Below, piece after piece: positions 9,663 through 20,083 of a DNA stretch of 64,000 bases. The notes under the pieces are model-generated. The model was not told the origin of the DNA and did no database searches. It saw only the letters and a list, made by a program, of their open reading frames with translations. How positions within the stretch are numbered: position 1 is the stretch's first letter; every line of letters begins with the position of its first letter. The stretch comes from Dactylis glomerata (taxonomy: Eukaryota; Streptophyta; Magnoliopsida; Poales; Poaceae): positions 186,001 to 250,000 of the forward strand of contig QXEO01000413.1 of the NCBI GenBank assembly GCA_007115705.1. Direction: 5' to 3'. The position numbers were made by a program, and so were the translations under genes.

Positions 9663-11464
9663 TAATATATATGTGCGTGGATTTCAGTAGGCAGCAAAAT
9701 CCCGATGTCTCTGCTGTGTTTGCCAGGACCTCCAAATTTTGGTCTCCCTTGTTTCACTCTTCCCCCAACAAACACGTACACACGTACCCCGTGGGCTGAA
9801 ACCAATGACTGCTGCCCTGCTCGCCTGCTCATCTCTGCCAACACATCACGCAGCAAAAACCCAAGCGAAACCGAACAAGCACTCACGGTGGTGCTCCTCT
9901 CAGTTCAGTCCAGTGTTCTTCCTCTCCACCCACACTGCCCGTGCGTAGCGGCAACGCGACGACATACAGCAAGCAGTCAGAGTCTTCAGAGATGGCACTG
10001 CCACAGCACTCACCTAGTCCCTCCTGGCTGCATATGGCATACAGATCTACTTAGCAGGAAGAACATGATTTACCAATCGCACTGTCCACTGCTCACTAAC
10101 TACATTAATCCTTCCTCATCTAGTTGCATTAGAGATAGAACAAGATGGAGCAGATATGAGGGTTCAGCAATGATGCCAACAGACCTTCATGATTCTTCAG
10201 AACATGCCAAGACATGCATAATTGCCCGCCTTCTTGTGTACACAACAATACAGGCATCATTCTGCTCATCTAGTGCTGTGTGAGCAAACAAAAGATTTGA
10301 GGTCATGATGCAGAAAGCGAAAAGATGCGTTGGACAAAGGAGGAGATGGTCGCAGTGTTTTCACAGCCGGCTTCCAGGTTCCAGCATGGTATGATACCAA
10401 GTTCTCGGATTCCCAAGAGATTTGAGAGTTGAGACTGTAACTTTGTTCGGAGCTTTGTTTAAAGGTTGAGAACACGCAGAAAAGGACAGAAAGTATGGTC
10501 GACAAAGTAGAATCTGATTTGAGAGACTGTTACAGACGACAGATAATTCTTGTGAGTTCTTCTTCGGTTCCCGAAGTGATTTTGGAAAGGCGAAAGGAGG
10601 GGAGAACAAGTGAGAAAGGAAAGCTGTTCTTAGCTTCCTGAAGAAGCAAAGTTCAGATGAGGATGTGCAGTGAATTAAGTGTTTTTATATCCAAAGCCAA
10701 ATCATATTTAACTTCAAATGCATTGCACAACGTGAGACAACATATGACCCCATTTCCTATTTTTTGCTGAAATATTCTTCACTCCTGCAATGTATGTCTA
10801 CAGTTTGAAAACCATATGGAGATCCAAATTACCAACTTCTTGAACATCTGTTCTCTATTTATTACTCTTCCAAATTGCCAAATGCATTGCATTATTAGGA
10901 TTCGAGATGAGACGCATTCCACAACTTGAAAATAGGACCCATTTTCAGGTTTGTTCTGAATTGTTCTTCAGACCACAATGTATGCCCACAAGCTGAAACC
11001 GTATGGATATCCATATAATCTGGAGTACTTGAACTCCTTTTTGAAACAAGGCAAAAGATGCAATGTTCGCTACTTGAACTCCTTTGGTTGCCAAAATTCT
11101 AGATGAACTCTGTAGCTACTAGCAAACTTACAGAACAACCGTCCATAAGTAAATTAACAGGCTAGAAGATGCAAGCCATAGTAACAAATTTTTCAAGTCA
11201 AACCATTGAGCAACACATTGGTGGTCATTTTATCAGAGTTGACATACAAGAAGCGAACATTTCTTTACACAAAGTGTTCTTATATAAATCATTGTCACTG
11301 AACCAGACCAGATGTCAACGTGTGCTCCTGACAAAATTACGGTCGTCTATCTAAACGCAGATCACAAAAATATGTACTGCTACCAAAAAATGGTTATGCA
11401 CCGTCTCATGCGGCACGAGACCACCATTACTCTCGAAATAAACTCCAAAAGCCTTAAACCTTCC
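9663..11464. other. Intergenic region downstream of the LRR gene
   Basis: I see no supportable gene. It includes a diverged tandem duplication (10705-11035) and, nearest 11464, the probable 3' untranslated region of the minus-strand LRR gene. Short ORFs here have no recognisable motif. Confidence 0.5.
10705..11035. repeat. Diverged direct tandem duplication, about 160-bp units
   Basis: Units near 10705-10865 and 10870-11035 share, in the same order, AAATGCATTGCA, an ACCCCATTT/ACCCATTTTC block, a TTCTTCA block, CAATGTATG and CCATATGGAGATCC/CGTATGGATATCC. Intervening bases have diverged and contain small indels. Confidence 0.6.
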
Positions 11465-12667
11465 TTATCCCCTCCGCCCGCCGCACTGCGCCGGCGGCCG
11501 GCGCCGCCCCCTCCCGCCCTTGGCAGGGCACGCGGCCACCACTGCCGGTGGCGGCGCGACGCAGTTCCAGTGCGCGCACACCGCTGCGCTGGACGGCACG
11601 CCGCGGACGCCGATGCCGGTCAGGAAGTTGTCCTGCAGGAAGAGCACCCGCATGCGGCCGCCCTCCGCTGCCGCCGCGATCTCCGCGGGCACCTCTCCGG
11701 CGAACTTGTTCCCGTTGAGGTAGACAGCGGAGGCGGTGGCCAGCTCCGGCGGCACCCGCCCGGTGAGCGCGTTGTGGCTGAGGTCCACGGTAGCGCCCGA
11801 CGGCACCCGCCCCGCCGGCCGGAGATCGCCGGAGAAGGCGTTCTTGCGCAGCTGCAGGTAGCCGATGCGGAAGGAGAAGACCTCCCCGGGCACCTCGCCG
11901 GAGAACCAGTTCCCGCCGAGGTCGAGGAACGAGAGCCTGGTGAGCCTCCGGAGCACGCCCCCGACGCGGCCGGAGAGCCTGTTCCCGGCGAGGCTGAGGT
12001 ACACGACCGTCTCCGGGAGCGGCGGGACGCCGCCCGACAGGCGGTTGTTCCTGAGGTCGAGGTGGACCAGCGGCGCGCTGACCGCCCTGGGGATCTCGCC
12101 GGCGAGGGCGTTGTGGGAGAGGACGAGCGTGCGCAGGCTCCTGATTTGGAGCAGCGAGGTGGGGATTCGGCCGGAGAAGGAGTTCTTGCTGAGGTCGACA
12201 GTGCGGAGCGCGGGGGAGAATGTGTGGGGGAGGCCGCCGGAGATGAGGTTCCCGGAGAGGGCGAGGAAGCGGAGCGAGGGGAGCGCGGCGACGGCCGGGG
12301 AGAGGGCACCGGACACGCGGCCGGGGACGAGGGAGAGGGAGCTGAGCGCGGCGAGACGCGCGAGCGCGGCCGAGGGGAGCGCTCCCGAGAGGCCCGGCGC
12401 GCCGGCCCGCGGGTCGCCGAGCGCCAGCGTGACGACGCGGCCGTCGCCCGAGCAGGAGACCCCCGCGAACGTGCAGGGGTCGCCGGTGAAGTCCCATGAG
12501 GCGAAGAAGCCGGAGCCCGGCATGTCGGAGAGCGCGCGCCGGACGGCCTGCAGCGCCAGATAGTCGACCGGGTGCAGCGTCGCCGCCGCGGGGGGCGCCG
12601 CGGCAGCGAGAAGCAGCGCTGCGAGGAGCAGGAGCACGCCCGGGCGCCGCATTGCGCGCGCGGCCAT
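11465..12667 (-). CDS. Secreted leucine-rich-repeat protein (receptor-like, no kinase)
   Basis: Single exon, 400 codons. I chose the start at 12667 over the upstream ATG at 12910 because it opens directly into a signal peptide (Arg-rich start, then LLLLAALLLAAAA, residues 1-29). Residues 63-72 (DPCTFAGVSC) form the paired-Cys cap of plant LRR proteins. About ten LRRs with the plant consensus (e.g. LDLGGNWFSGEVP) fill residues 93-345. The C-terminus has three Cys, then an Arg/Gly/Pro-rich tail. No membrane segment or kinase follows, so it should be apoplastic. Known relatives act in extracellular recognition or wall-associated roles; the ligand or partner is unknown. Third-position GC is very high, as in many grass genes. 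Confidence 0.85.
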   Translation of the reverse strand: MAARAMRRPGVLLLLAALLLAAAAPPAAATLHPVDYLALQAVRRALSDMPGSGFFASWDFTGDPCTFAGVSCSGDGRVVTLALGDPRAGAPGLSGALPSAALARLAALSSLSLVPGRVSGALSPAVAALPSLRFLALSGNLISGGLPHTFSPALRTVDLSKNSFSGRIPTSLLQIRSLRTLVLSHNALAGEIPRAVSAPLVHLDLRNNRLSGGVPPLPETVVYLSLAGNRLSGRVGGVLRRLTRLSFLDLGGNWFSGEVPGEVFSFRIGYLQLRKNAFSGDLRPAGRVPSGATVDLSHNALTGRVPPELATASAVYLNGNKFAGEVPAEIAAAAEGGRMRVLFLQDNFLTGIGVRGVPSSAAVCAHWNCVAPPPAVVAACPAKGGRGRRRPPAQCGGRRG

Positions 12668-15019
12668 TGGATATTTGAGTGTGGAGGCGAGGTGGTGCGC
12701 GAAGCTGTCGGAGTAGTCGAGGTAAGGGACGGCGTTCAGTGAGTCGCACTGTTCAGTGGACTGTGGGGTGGGCTTGGAGGAGAAGAAGGCGCGCTGGGGA
12801 ATGGGGGTGCCGCGTTGATAAACGTGCGCGCGAGGTGGCGGGTTCCACGGCGCAGGTCTGCGCGCCGCGCTGACGTGTGGGGTCACGGAATTTCTAGGCC
12901 CGCATGGCAATGGCTAGTGCTTTGGAGTGAGGTGCGCTTTGAAAGCCGTGCAGGTTGAGGCAGAGGCGTGGAGGTCAAGGTGAGTATAAAATCACTGACA
13001 TGTGGGTCACGTTTTCGTCAGTAGGATGGGCCTGCAAGAGTAGAGATGAAAATAGAGAGAAAACGTACGAAACGAAACTAAGATATGAAACGAAAATAAA
13101 AATGAAAATATACATATATTTTTGGAAACAGATATGAAACGAGTACAGTGCAATCGCGATCGAAAAGCAAATAATTATCATAACTAAGAGACCACTTGAA
13201 TAATTATCACAATTACTCGGTGTAAGTGTAACGGGAGTAGGAGATGAGGGTGCTTTGAATATTCAATACGACAAGATCACATATTGGATCACATATACGA
13301 CAAAATATTTTCACTTTTATATTTCTATTTCATTTCCATTTTTTCACGAAGGTCAGAAAAGTTTTCACTCCATCCCTATGAAATAGTGCTGGAATGGTGG
13401 TTGGAACGTCGCGCAAGCGAAGCTAGCAATCCTTCTCGTGAGTGCATGGAGAAGCACAGCTGGTTCTCTTGGCGTGGTGAGAGAGGCTTGGGGTGAAAGC
13501 CAGAGGCGCAGAGTCTCGCTTTCACTACCACCGTCCCACGGCAGCGCGTGGGCCGGACATGCACTTCCACCTCTCGACAGTTCCCTCGCTGACATGCTGG
13601 GTCCCACTAAACCTAGCCCCACCAGCAGTGTTTGGAAACAGTTGGAGCAGTACCACCTCGCTGCGGCCGCCTTGTTCCCCGCGTCGCCGCGTTGGCAGCA
13701 GCAGCGCTCCGCTGTCGTGTGAGCCCCACCGTCCCACAACAACGCCAGTGTACTCGGCCCGGGGACACGCGGTCCCCACAAGTCAGTGTCCTCGACTGCG
13801 GGATAACGTCGGACCCCACACTTGATTCACTCCGCACGGAGGGGCAAAGGCTGTCCCCGCTTTTAACAGCTGTACCGGTATGACGCGGGAACAGAGGCGG
13901 GGTCAAAGCAGTGACGCGCCCTATGGCTGCCAGGCGGGCCCTCCGCTTACCTCGCACGAATCTCCACGCGCCACGCCTGGGTCCTGGTCCTGATGATTGC
14001 CCAGCTTTTCTTCTTCTGGGGAGAAAAGAGGCGAAAAGTGAGAGAGAGGAGAGGATGTTGTGCTCTTATTTCTATGGCAAAAAAGCGAGGGGATTTGGCG
14101 CGGCATTTGGGATGGGCATCTCGTTCCTCTTTTGTTCGGTAGCGGTTTGTTTGTTCCCTGATGATGGATTAGATAGAACAAGAGAGACAAAAAGCGGATT
14201 ACTTGTCCCTGCTATGCCCTAATAATGCGCTGCCATCGCCTTACTCATCTCCCTTTCCTAGAGCATGGGACCGCCAGGTCTTGCCCGATGGGACTAAACA
14301 GGAGAACTGGGATGTTTTGAAGCGCACCATGGGAGTCCGACGGGACCCACTTTATTGAATCTAAGCAGAAACAGCCAAAAACTGGAGGGGTCTGCAGCAT
14401 GCATGTACATCGTTACTTGTGGACACCGCACCGCTGTAGGAGTACTGGACAGGACTGCAGCCGGTACACCGCTGGTTTTCACCTAGGCGGCTCAGCTATG
14501 GACACCGCCCGCAGCGGCAAGCCGGCCATGTCTGGCCTGTACTGAAACTGGAACTGCACGATCGTGGTGCGCATTCCTCGGAGCCGCCCTCGGGTCTAAC
14601 CAAAACAAAATTATATTGGAGGCCCCAAATGGTGGACGAGCTCCATGGAGCCTCTTATTTTTTTCAAAAAATTTAAAACAGTGTTTTCGAGATTTGAAAA
14701 AATTCATAAAGAAATCTTGAGTTTTAGACAAAATCGTTCTTTAACAACGTGTAAAATGTCAACTCGAAATTCTGTATATTCGGGCTACACAAAAATAAAA
14801 ACATTTGACAGGTTTTGTTATTTTTATATAGCGCCGAATAGAAGGTATTTGTAGTAAAGATTTTGCATCATTGGTAAAGAACGCATTTTGGATCGGCGCC
14901 GCCCAATGGATCGACGCCTCCCACCAGACAAATGTCTGTATATCAAAGTGTTCTACTACCCTCTCACGCATTTTGGACATGAAGATCATCGCCGGATCTT
15001 CAGGAATCAGGATAACAAC

Positions 15020-15590
15020 TGAGGTACATAGAGACATGGGCTAGTTTGCCTGCTCTGACTTCGCCATGGTGTGTGATCTGTTGTGCCGACATTGTCACCA
15101 CATTCATCTTGAATCTTCCTGGGCACTTTTGGTGATGTGATATCAAAGGTGTTGTTTAGGAGTCTGTCGATCATGTTTTGAAGATTCTATATATGGTGGT
15201 TTTGAAGTGGAAGAGGGAAGCATGTGTTTCGAACGATTGCGTCTTGCAGCGGTGGTGAGTGTGGATGGCAACCCTAAACCCTAAACCCTAAATCATTAAC
15301 CCTAAACCTAGGATATAATCATGTTCACTAGACTGGACGATGAGAGTGTTGTGTAGTGTTACCTTCCTGAAGAGTCGTCTTGGAGAACCTTTTTGGAGTT
15401 TAGGTGTCGTCCGCGGTGCTATTGATGTTGCGAGTATATGGTTGTTTCGACGGGGACTTTGTTTTTTCTTGTTTTCTTGTTCTTTCAGTTTTATGCATCG
15501 TCAATATCTTTTCTAGACATTATATTGTTGAAGAGATTGGGTAAACTTGTTATCGATATTAATATACTTTCTTTATCCAAAAATATCTAT
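15020..15590 (+). repeat. Possible non-LTR retroposon remnant
   Basis: The right end (GATATTAATATACTTTC, then an A run near 15580) resembles the end near 38850 (TTAATATTAATATATACTCC, then an A run). The two may be 3' ends of one LINE- or SINE-like family. No reverse transcriptase motif is visible and the left border is uncertain. Confidence 0.3.
15270..15310. repeat. Interstitial telomere-like repeat
   Basis: Three consecutive CCCTAAA units, a short break, then another ACCCTAAACC unit. This is the plant telomere repeat (TTTAGGG on the other strand), in a chromosome-internal setting. Confidence 0.75.
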
Positions 15591-17657
15591 ATTGTTGGAA
15601 TGCATCTTAATGCTCTACATTCTCCTTTTTCTCTCATAGAATAACCAGTAATCTCAACATTCATGCATGTGTATGTGGTGTTCGTGTCTGGTCGTGGTTT
15701 GGCACTGTCTTTGGTTGCTTGCCCTGATAATGATAGGCTGGAACAAAAGGTAGATTATACTTGTCTCTGCTTTACCCTTACGTCGTGTCTGGCAGAGCGC
15801 GAGTGAGCATCGTGGATCACCTTTTCCTCACCCTGCCCAAGATTGCATAGCCTGCTGCTAGGCTCCAACGAACTCCAAGTGTGACTGATACTTCCATGGG
15901 AGCGGTGACAAATGACAAGAAAACATTCCATGGTATCTACCACGTCCGCTGTAGCACGTGCAATTTTATAATGGCACCATTGTTAGTCCAAACACGAAAG
16001 CCATCCAATGAGTCTGGAATCCAATGCATAAAACACATATTTAAGCACAAGTTCGAGCATTGCATTGCATGCCCAAACTGCATATTTACTTAGTACTTAA
16101 AAAGGAATTTGGATATTTTTGACATCTATAACCAAACCGAGCCTGTATAGTCAATTGGAGAAATGACAATAAACTGTAACCGTAACAGCACCATAACTGA
16201 AGCTAGAAAACGTTTGCAGGTGCTGTACTTTTTTTTGCTGTGTTTGGCCATGCAGCCGGCCAGCCGGGGAGCACACGCGTGTAAATACTTGTCCTTGAGG
16301 TAGGTTACAAGAGGGACAACATCTTAATTTCAGAAGGGCTCCCGGCCGGAGGACATGCGGTAAGAAGCCGTCACTGTTCCCATGTATGATCAGGGTGGCA
16401 CTCCAACATTGCTTGTTTTCATCTAGGCAGCTCGGTTGGGGGCTCTGTATTTCGAGGCCGGTCCGCGCCGAATCGGCCTCTGAGGCTCTGAGCTCTTCTG
16501 GTCGTAGGTGTGGGAGTTAATTGAAGGTCGAGCTCATCACATGAACCCTGAGAGGAGCTGAGCTTGCTGGCGACTGGCCGACTGGCCTCGGTTTGTACTG
16601 AAACTGCAATGCATGCCGCTACCTGATCCTCTCTCTGATCGGCGCCATTGAATGTAGCTGTTGTAGTCAGGAGACTGTATGTACGCTGGAGCTCCGGCCA
16701 TGATCAGGCCAGGCGACGCCAAGCGCAGCCAGAGGCAGGCAGGGCGATGCATTCATGGCGTGCGGCATGCATGCTTGGAAGAGGCAGGGTCAGATGGTGT
16801 GCCTTAAATCTTAATAGGAGAGGTCGATCGATCCTAGCATGCGCGCCGCAGCAATTTTGCTTATGGACAACGCGACCTTAATTTCATCGTCCCAAACAAC
16901 GGGTTTACGTTCATATTACTCCGCACCTTGGCATCTTCAGGTGTCATTGAACGCTACTCAAATTCTGAGCCCCGCGTCGTTTCTAGGGGAGCGGCTTAGG
17001 GTAAACCTTAGCCGCCGGCGCCACCACTCCCCTATCCACCTTCGTCTATCCCCAGCGTCGCTGAGCGACGCCGCAGGCAAAGATCGTGCGGCTGGCGGCG
17101 GCGGCCAGATCTCATCCCATCGCGCGGCAGACATCGGTCGGGGCTTTCTATCCTCGCGTGGCGGAGCTCCTAGCCAATGCGGCGTGTTGCCCATTGGCCC
17201 TGGACGGCAAGCTGTGGCTCGAGGAGATGGTAGCAGTAATGTTTCCTATCTTGACTATACACCGTGTAATGCAGGGAATTCATATTTATATATACAAAAC
17301 TAATGTACACTCTAGACGAGATTAATGATAGTTAACCCCTAGAAGTCAAAGGCTAGAGCCTTATGACGACTCATGGTGTCTCGATACCTCCTTGGTGTCG
17401 GTACATCATAGCTGTCTATTTCATGGGGCTCGGTGGTCCGATCCTTGCTAGCCTTCTGTTGCCCCACGAGTTGCTGGTGTGTCTCCTCCTTTCCTTGGAG
17501 TATTCTTACAACCTTCAAAACATTGGTAAACTTAAAGACTTGGCTTAATTACATCTGTGAAATTTATAATCTCAGATGCAAAAATTCATATGATTACTCG
17601 ATAGAAAGGAAAATGTGAAAGTGGATGTATTTATGTAGGGAGAGGAGTATGCATGAG

Positions 17658-19427
17658 CTAGTCCGGTAGCTTGAGTACCTGGCTCATTTGGGGCCTTTGG
17701 GTTGGGGAGTTGTGGATGCAGAGTTCGGCCGCGTGGATGATGCGGCCGAGCTGCTCCACATCGTATCGACCACCCAAGGCAGGGTCGACCATCTTTAGAG
17801 CCTCATCCTTGTTTCCTAGGAACTGCCGTACCTGCGGGAGATATATCAAGATTTCATATATCTAAATGAAGACAATGTGAAACAAACTGAGGAAAGATGC
17901 CAACATTAAGTGAACTAGGTAAGTAAATTTGTAGGTGAATCCCTAATACAAACCCATATGATGAGGCTAAGGTTTCTGCCATCGATAGCGCGGCGGCCGG
18001 TGAGGAGCTCGAGTAGCACGACGCCGAAGGCGAACACGTCCGTCTTCTCGTTGAATATGCCATGTGTCGTGTACTCGGGTGGCAAGTACCTATAGGTTGT
18101 TCCACCATTATTATTTAATTTTGTACTACTCTCTCCGATCCATATTAGTTGCCGCCGATTCATATGTAACTAAAGTTTTAAACACATTTTAGTGTGTCTG
18201 TTCACTCATTTCAACGATAACTATATGGATCAGGGAAAGTATTATTCATGGTCATTATTTATTCAATCATGTTTACTTGGCTCGCAAAGCCAGCCAATAA
18301 ATTGAAGATGGTTGCAAAATGCAATCGCATGATTGTGAGACAGAGGCAAACAGACCGACCGACCCAAATGTTCCTTCGAAGGTGGTCACTTGGTAGTGCG
18401 TCATCTTCCCCGGCAGCCACTTTGCAAGCCCAAAATCACATATCTGAAGAATGAAATTATCATAACCAAATTAGTAACAGAAATTGTTGGATGAATGCTG
18501 TTAACAAAAATTACTAACCAGTGGCTCGTAATCGTCTTTGAGGAGGATGTTGTCGAGCTTGACGTCCCGGTGCACGATCCTCCTAGCGCATCGCTCGTGG
18601 AGGTACTCCAGCCCGTAGGCCGCGCCGAGGGCCACCCTGTACCTGGCCTCCCACGGCATGGGCCACTCCTCCTCGCCAGCGCCGCCGTGCCCGTGGAGCC
18701 TGCGCGAGAGGCACCCGAGGCGGGAGAACGGGAACACCAGGTGCTCGCCGCCCTCCAGCCCGACGCCGACGAGCCTGGCCACGTTCGGGTGGCGCACGTT
18801 CACCGCGTGCCCCAGCTCCGATAGGAAGCTCTCCACGCGGTCCTTCTTCTCCGGCGCCGGCAGCAGCTTCTTCACGGCCACGAGCTGCCCGTCGGGGAGG
18901 ACGCCGCGGTACACCTTGGCGTGCCCGCCCCTGCCCACCACGTTCTCCTTGCTGAAGTTGCGGGTGGCCTTCTTGAGCTCCGAGAGGGAGAAGGTCCGGA
19001 AGGACTGCCTGAGCGTGCAGAGATCGTGCTGCTCGACGTTCACCTGACCCGCCGTCGGCCACCGCCACTTGCCGCTGCCGCCGCCGCGAATGCTGAAACT
19101 CATGCCGGAGGCGAGACGGCGCTTCGTCTTGGACCTCCATGCCTCCATCGCGCCCTTCCATTGGCCCGGAGGCTCCTCGCCTTGCGGTGACGCTGGCGTG
19201 GACGGCTCCGTGTACGCGGCGACAGCGCACGTCGTCGTCGACGTCCCCGCCGAGCAGCTATTGTCGATCGTAGTCGTGCATCTGTCGAGGACGCTTCTCG
19301 GGGAAACCAGGTCGTCGCTGCTCCGCCGTGACGACGTGCCGCAAAAGCCGCCACCGTTCTTATGCGAAATAGCCACCGCCGCTGCTGCCGGACGACCGAT
19401 GGAGAGATCAATCCATGGCGTGTACAA
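17658..19427 (-). CDS. Receptor-like cytoplasmic kinase, RLCK class VI (RBK1-like)
   Basis: Four exons: 19427-18519, 18443-18364, 18089-17954 and 17831-17658, with GT-AG borders and matching phases; 432 residues. No signal peptide or membrane segment. Residues 1-140 are a low-complexity N-terminus, followed by FRTFSLSELKKATRNFS. The kinase has the glycine loop GRGGHAKV (165-172), the lysine in VAVKK (K186), HRDVKLDN (D288) and ICDFGLAKWLPG (DFG 306-308), so it should be active. YLPPEYTTHG and KTDVFAFGVVLLELLTGRRA follow. In Arabidopsis, RLCK-VI kinases such as RBK1 bind Rho-of-plants GTPases. The C-terminus stops at QVLKLPD, shorter than the usual RPxMSQVxxxLKG end, so a last exon may be lost or the splice reading may differ there. 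Confidence 0.85.
18129..18239. mobile_element. Stowaway-type MITE in kinase intron 2
   Basis: TA flanks at 18127-18128 and 18240-18241, inverted ends CTCTCTCCGATCCATAT and ATATGGATCAGGGAAAG. It lies within the intron 18090-18363 of the kinase gene. 111 bp, a different family from the 94-bp ones. Confidence 0.75.
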
Positions 19428-19780
19428 ACAAAATTAGAGAGCAAAAATCAATGAAACCCGTTCCTACATTTGTCTGAAGAATCATTTCGCGGCTTCATCG
19501 CCATCGATCTTGGATTTCTTCTTTGACTCGCTCTGTCTAATCCATCGCCAACCTGTGGTCGTTCCCCGCTCTATTTTCTCTTCTTTTTCTTGTTCAATTT
19601 TTCCGGGGTTTCTTGCAATATTGGCGATCTTATTTTGGAGTGTTCCATCGTTCGCGCGAGAGGGCAGCGCAAAGGGAGCTGAAGCCTGCAGAGGTGTTTT
19701 GGCGCGAAGTCTGCGCTGGGCCTCTTCTTCAACTTCGAAACGTGGCCGAAGCACACGCAAACACTGAAAAAAAAAAGTTA

Positions 19781-19874
19781 CTCCCTCCGATCGGAAATAA
19801 CTGTCGGAGACTTAGTACAAATTTTGTATTAAGTTAGTACAAAATCACCGACAGTTATTTCCAACCGGAGGGAG
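19781..19874. mobile_element. Stowaway-type MITE
   Basis: TA flanks at 19779-19780 and 19875-19876, inverted ends CTCCCTCCGATCGG and CCGGAGGGAG. It is a near-perfect hairpin, the best preserved of the three family members in this window. Confidence 0.9.
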
Positions 19875-19958
19875 TAGCTGACAATAAACGTGAACTTTTT
19901 TTACTCAGAACAACTTGAGGATGAACGTCCACACCCATCACACACATCAAATAGAATA

Positions 19959-19981
19959 GGGGGAGGGGGGGGGGGGGGGGG
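19959..19981. repeat. G homopolymer tract
   Basis: About 23 bases, all G but one A near the start. Possible G-quadruplex former; the length may be affected by assembly error. Confidence 0.7.
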
Positions 19982-20083
19982 CTGAATGATGGTCACTTTC
20001 GACATGCTACACAATATAAGGATGGCGGCGGTGGCACCCCTTGCCCGCCACCACAAACCTAAACCAGCGGTCGGTGTCGTTGT

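Larger units (their letters stand above)
12668..17657. other. Intergenic region between LRR and kinase genes
   Basis: Bases 12668-13000 are GC-rich and probably hold the promoter and 5' untranslated region of the LRR gene; no clear TATA box was seen. The rest includes a GC-rich stretch (13500-14000) with no convincing frame, a retroposon-like segment ending near 15590, a telomere-like tract (15270-15310) and low-complexity spacer. Confidence 0.5.
19428..20083. other. Upstream region of the kinase gene
   Basis: Probable 5' untranslated region and promoter of the minus-strand kinase, then a Stowaway MITE (19781-19874) and a G-rich homopolymer run (19959-19981). No gene is seen. Confidence 0.5.

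Noticed and set aside
11312..12749. Long ORFs of 395 and 431 codons overlapping the LRR gene in other frames or on the other strand
   Set aside because: They are shadows of a very GC-rich gene, with Arg/Ala/Gly-rich composition and no motifs.
12668..12910. Upstream ATG extending the LRR protein by 81 residues
   Set aside because: The extension has no family similarity and would bury the signal peptide that starts at 12667.
13365..13957. Several overlapping ORFs in a GC-rich intergenic stretch
   Set aside because: All frames are similarly open, with no motif, no agreement between strands and no splice context.
18583..19230. ORFs overlapping kinase exon 1 in other frames
   Set aside because: Shadow frames; the kinase motifs are all in the chosen frame.
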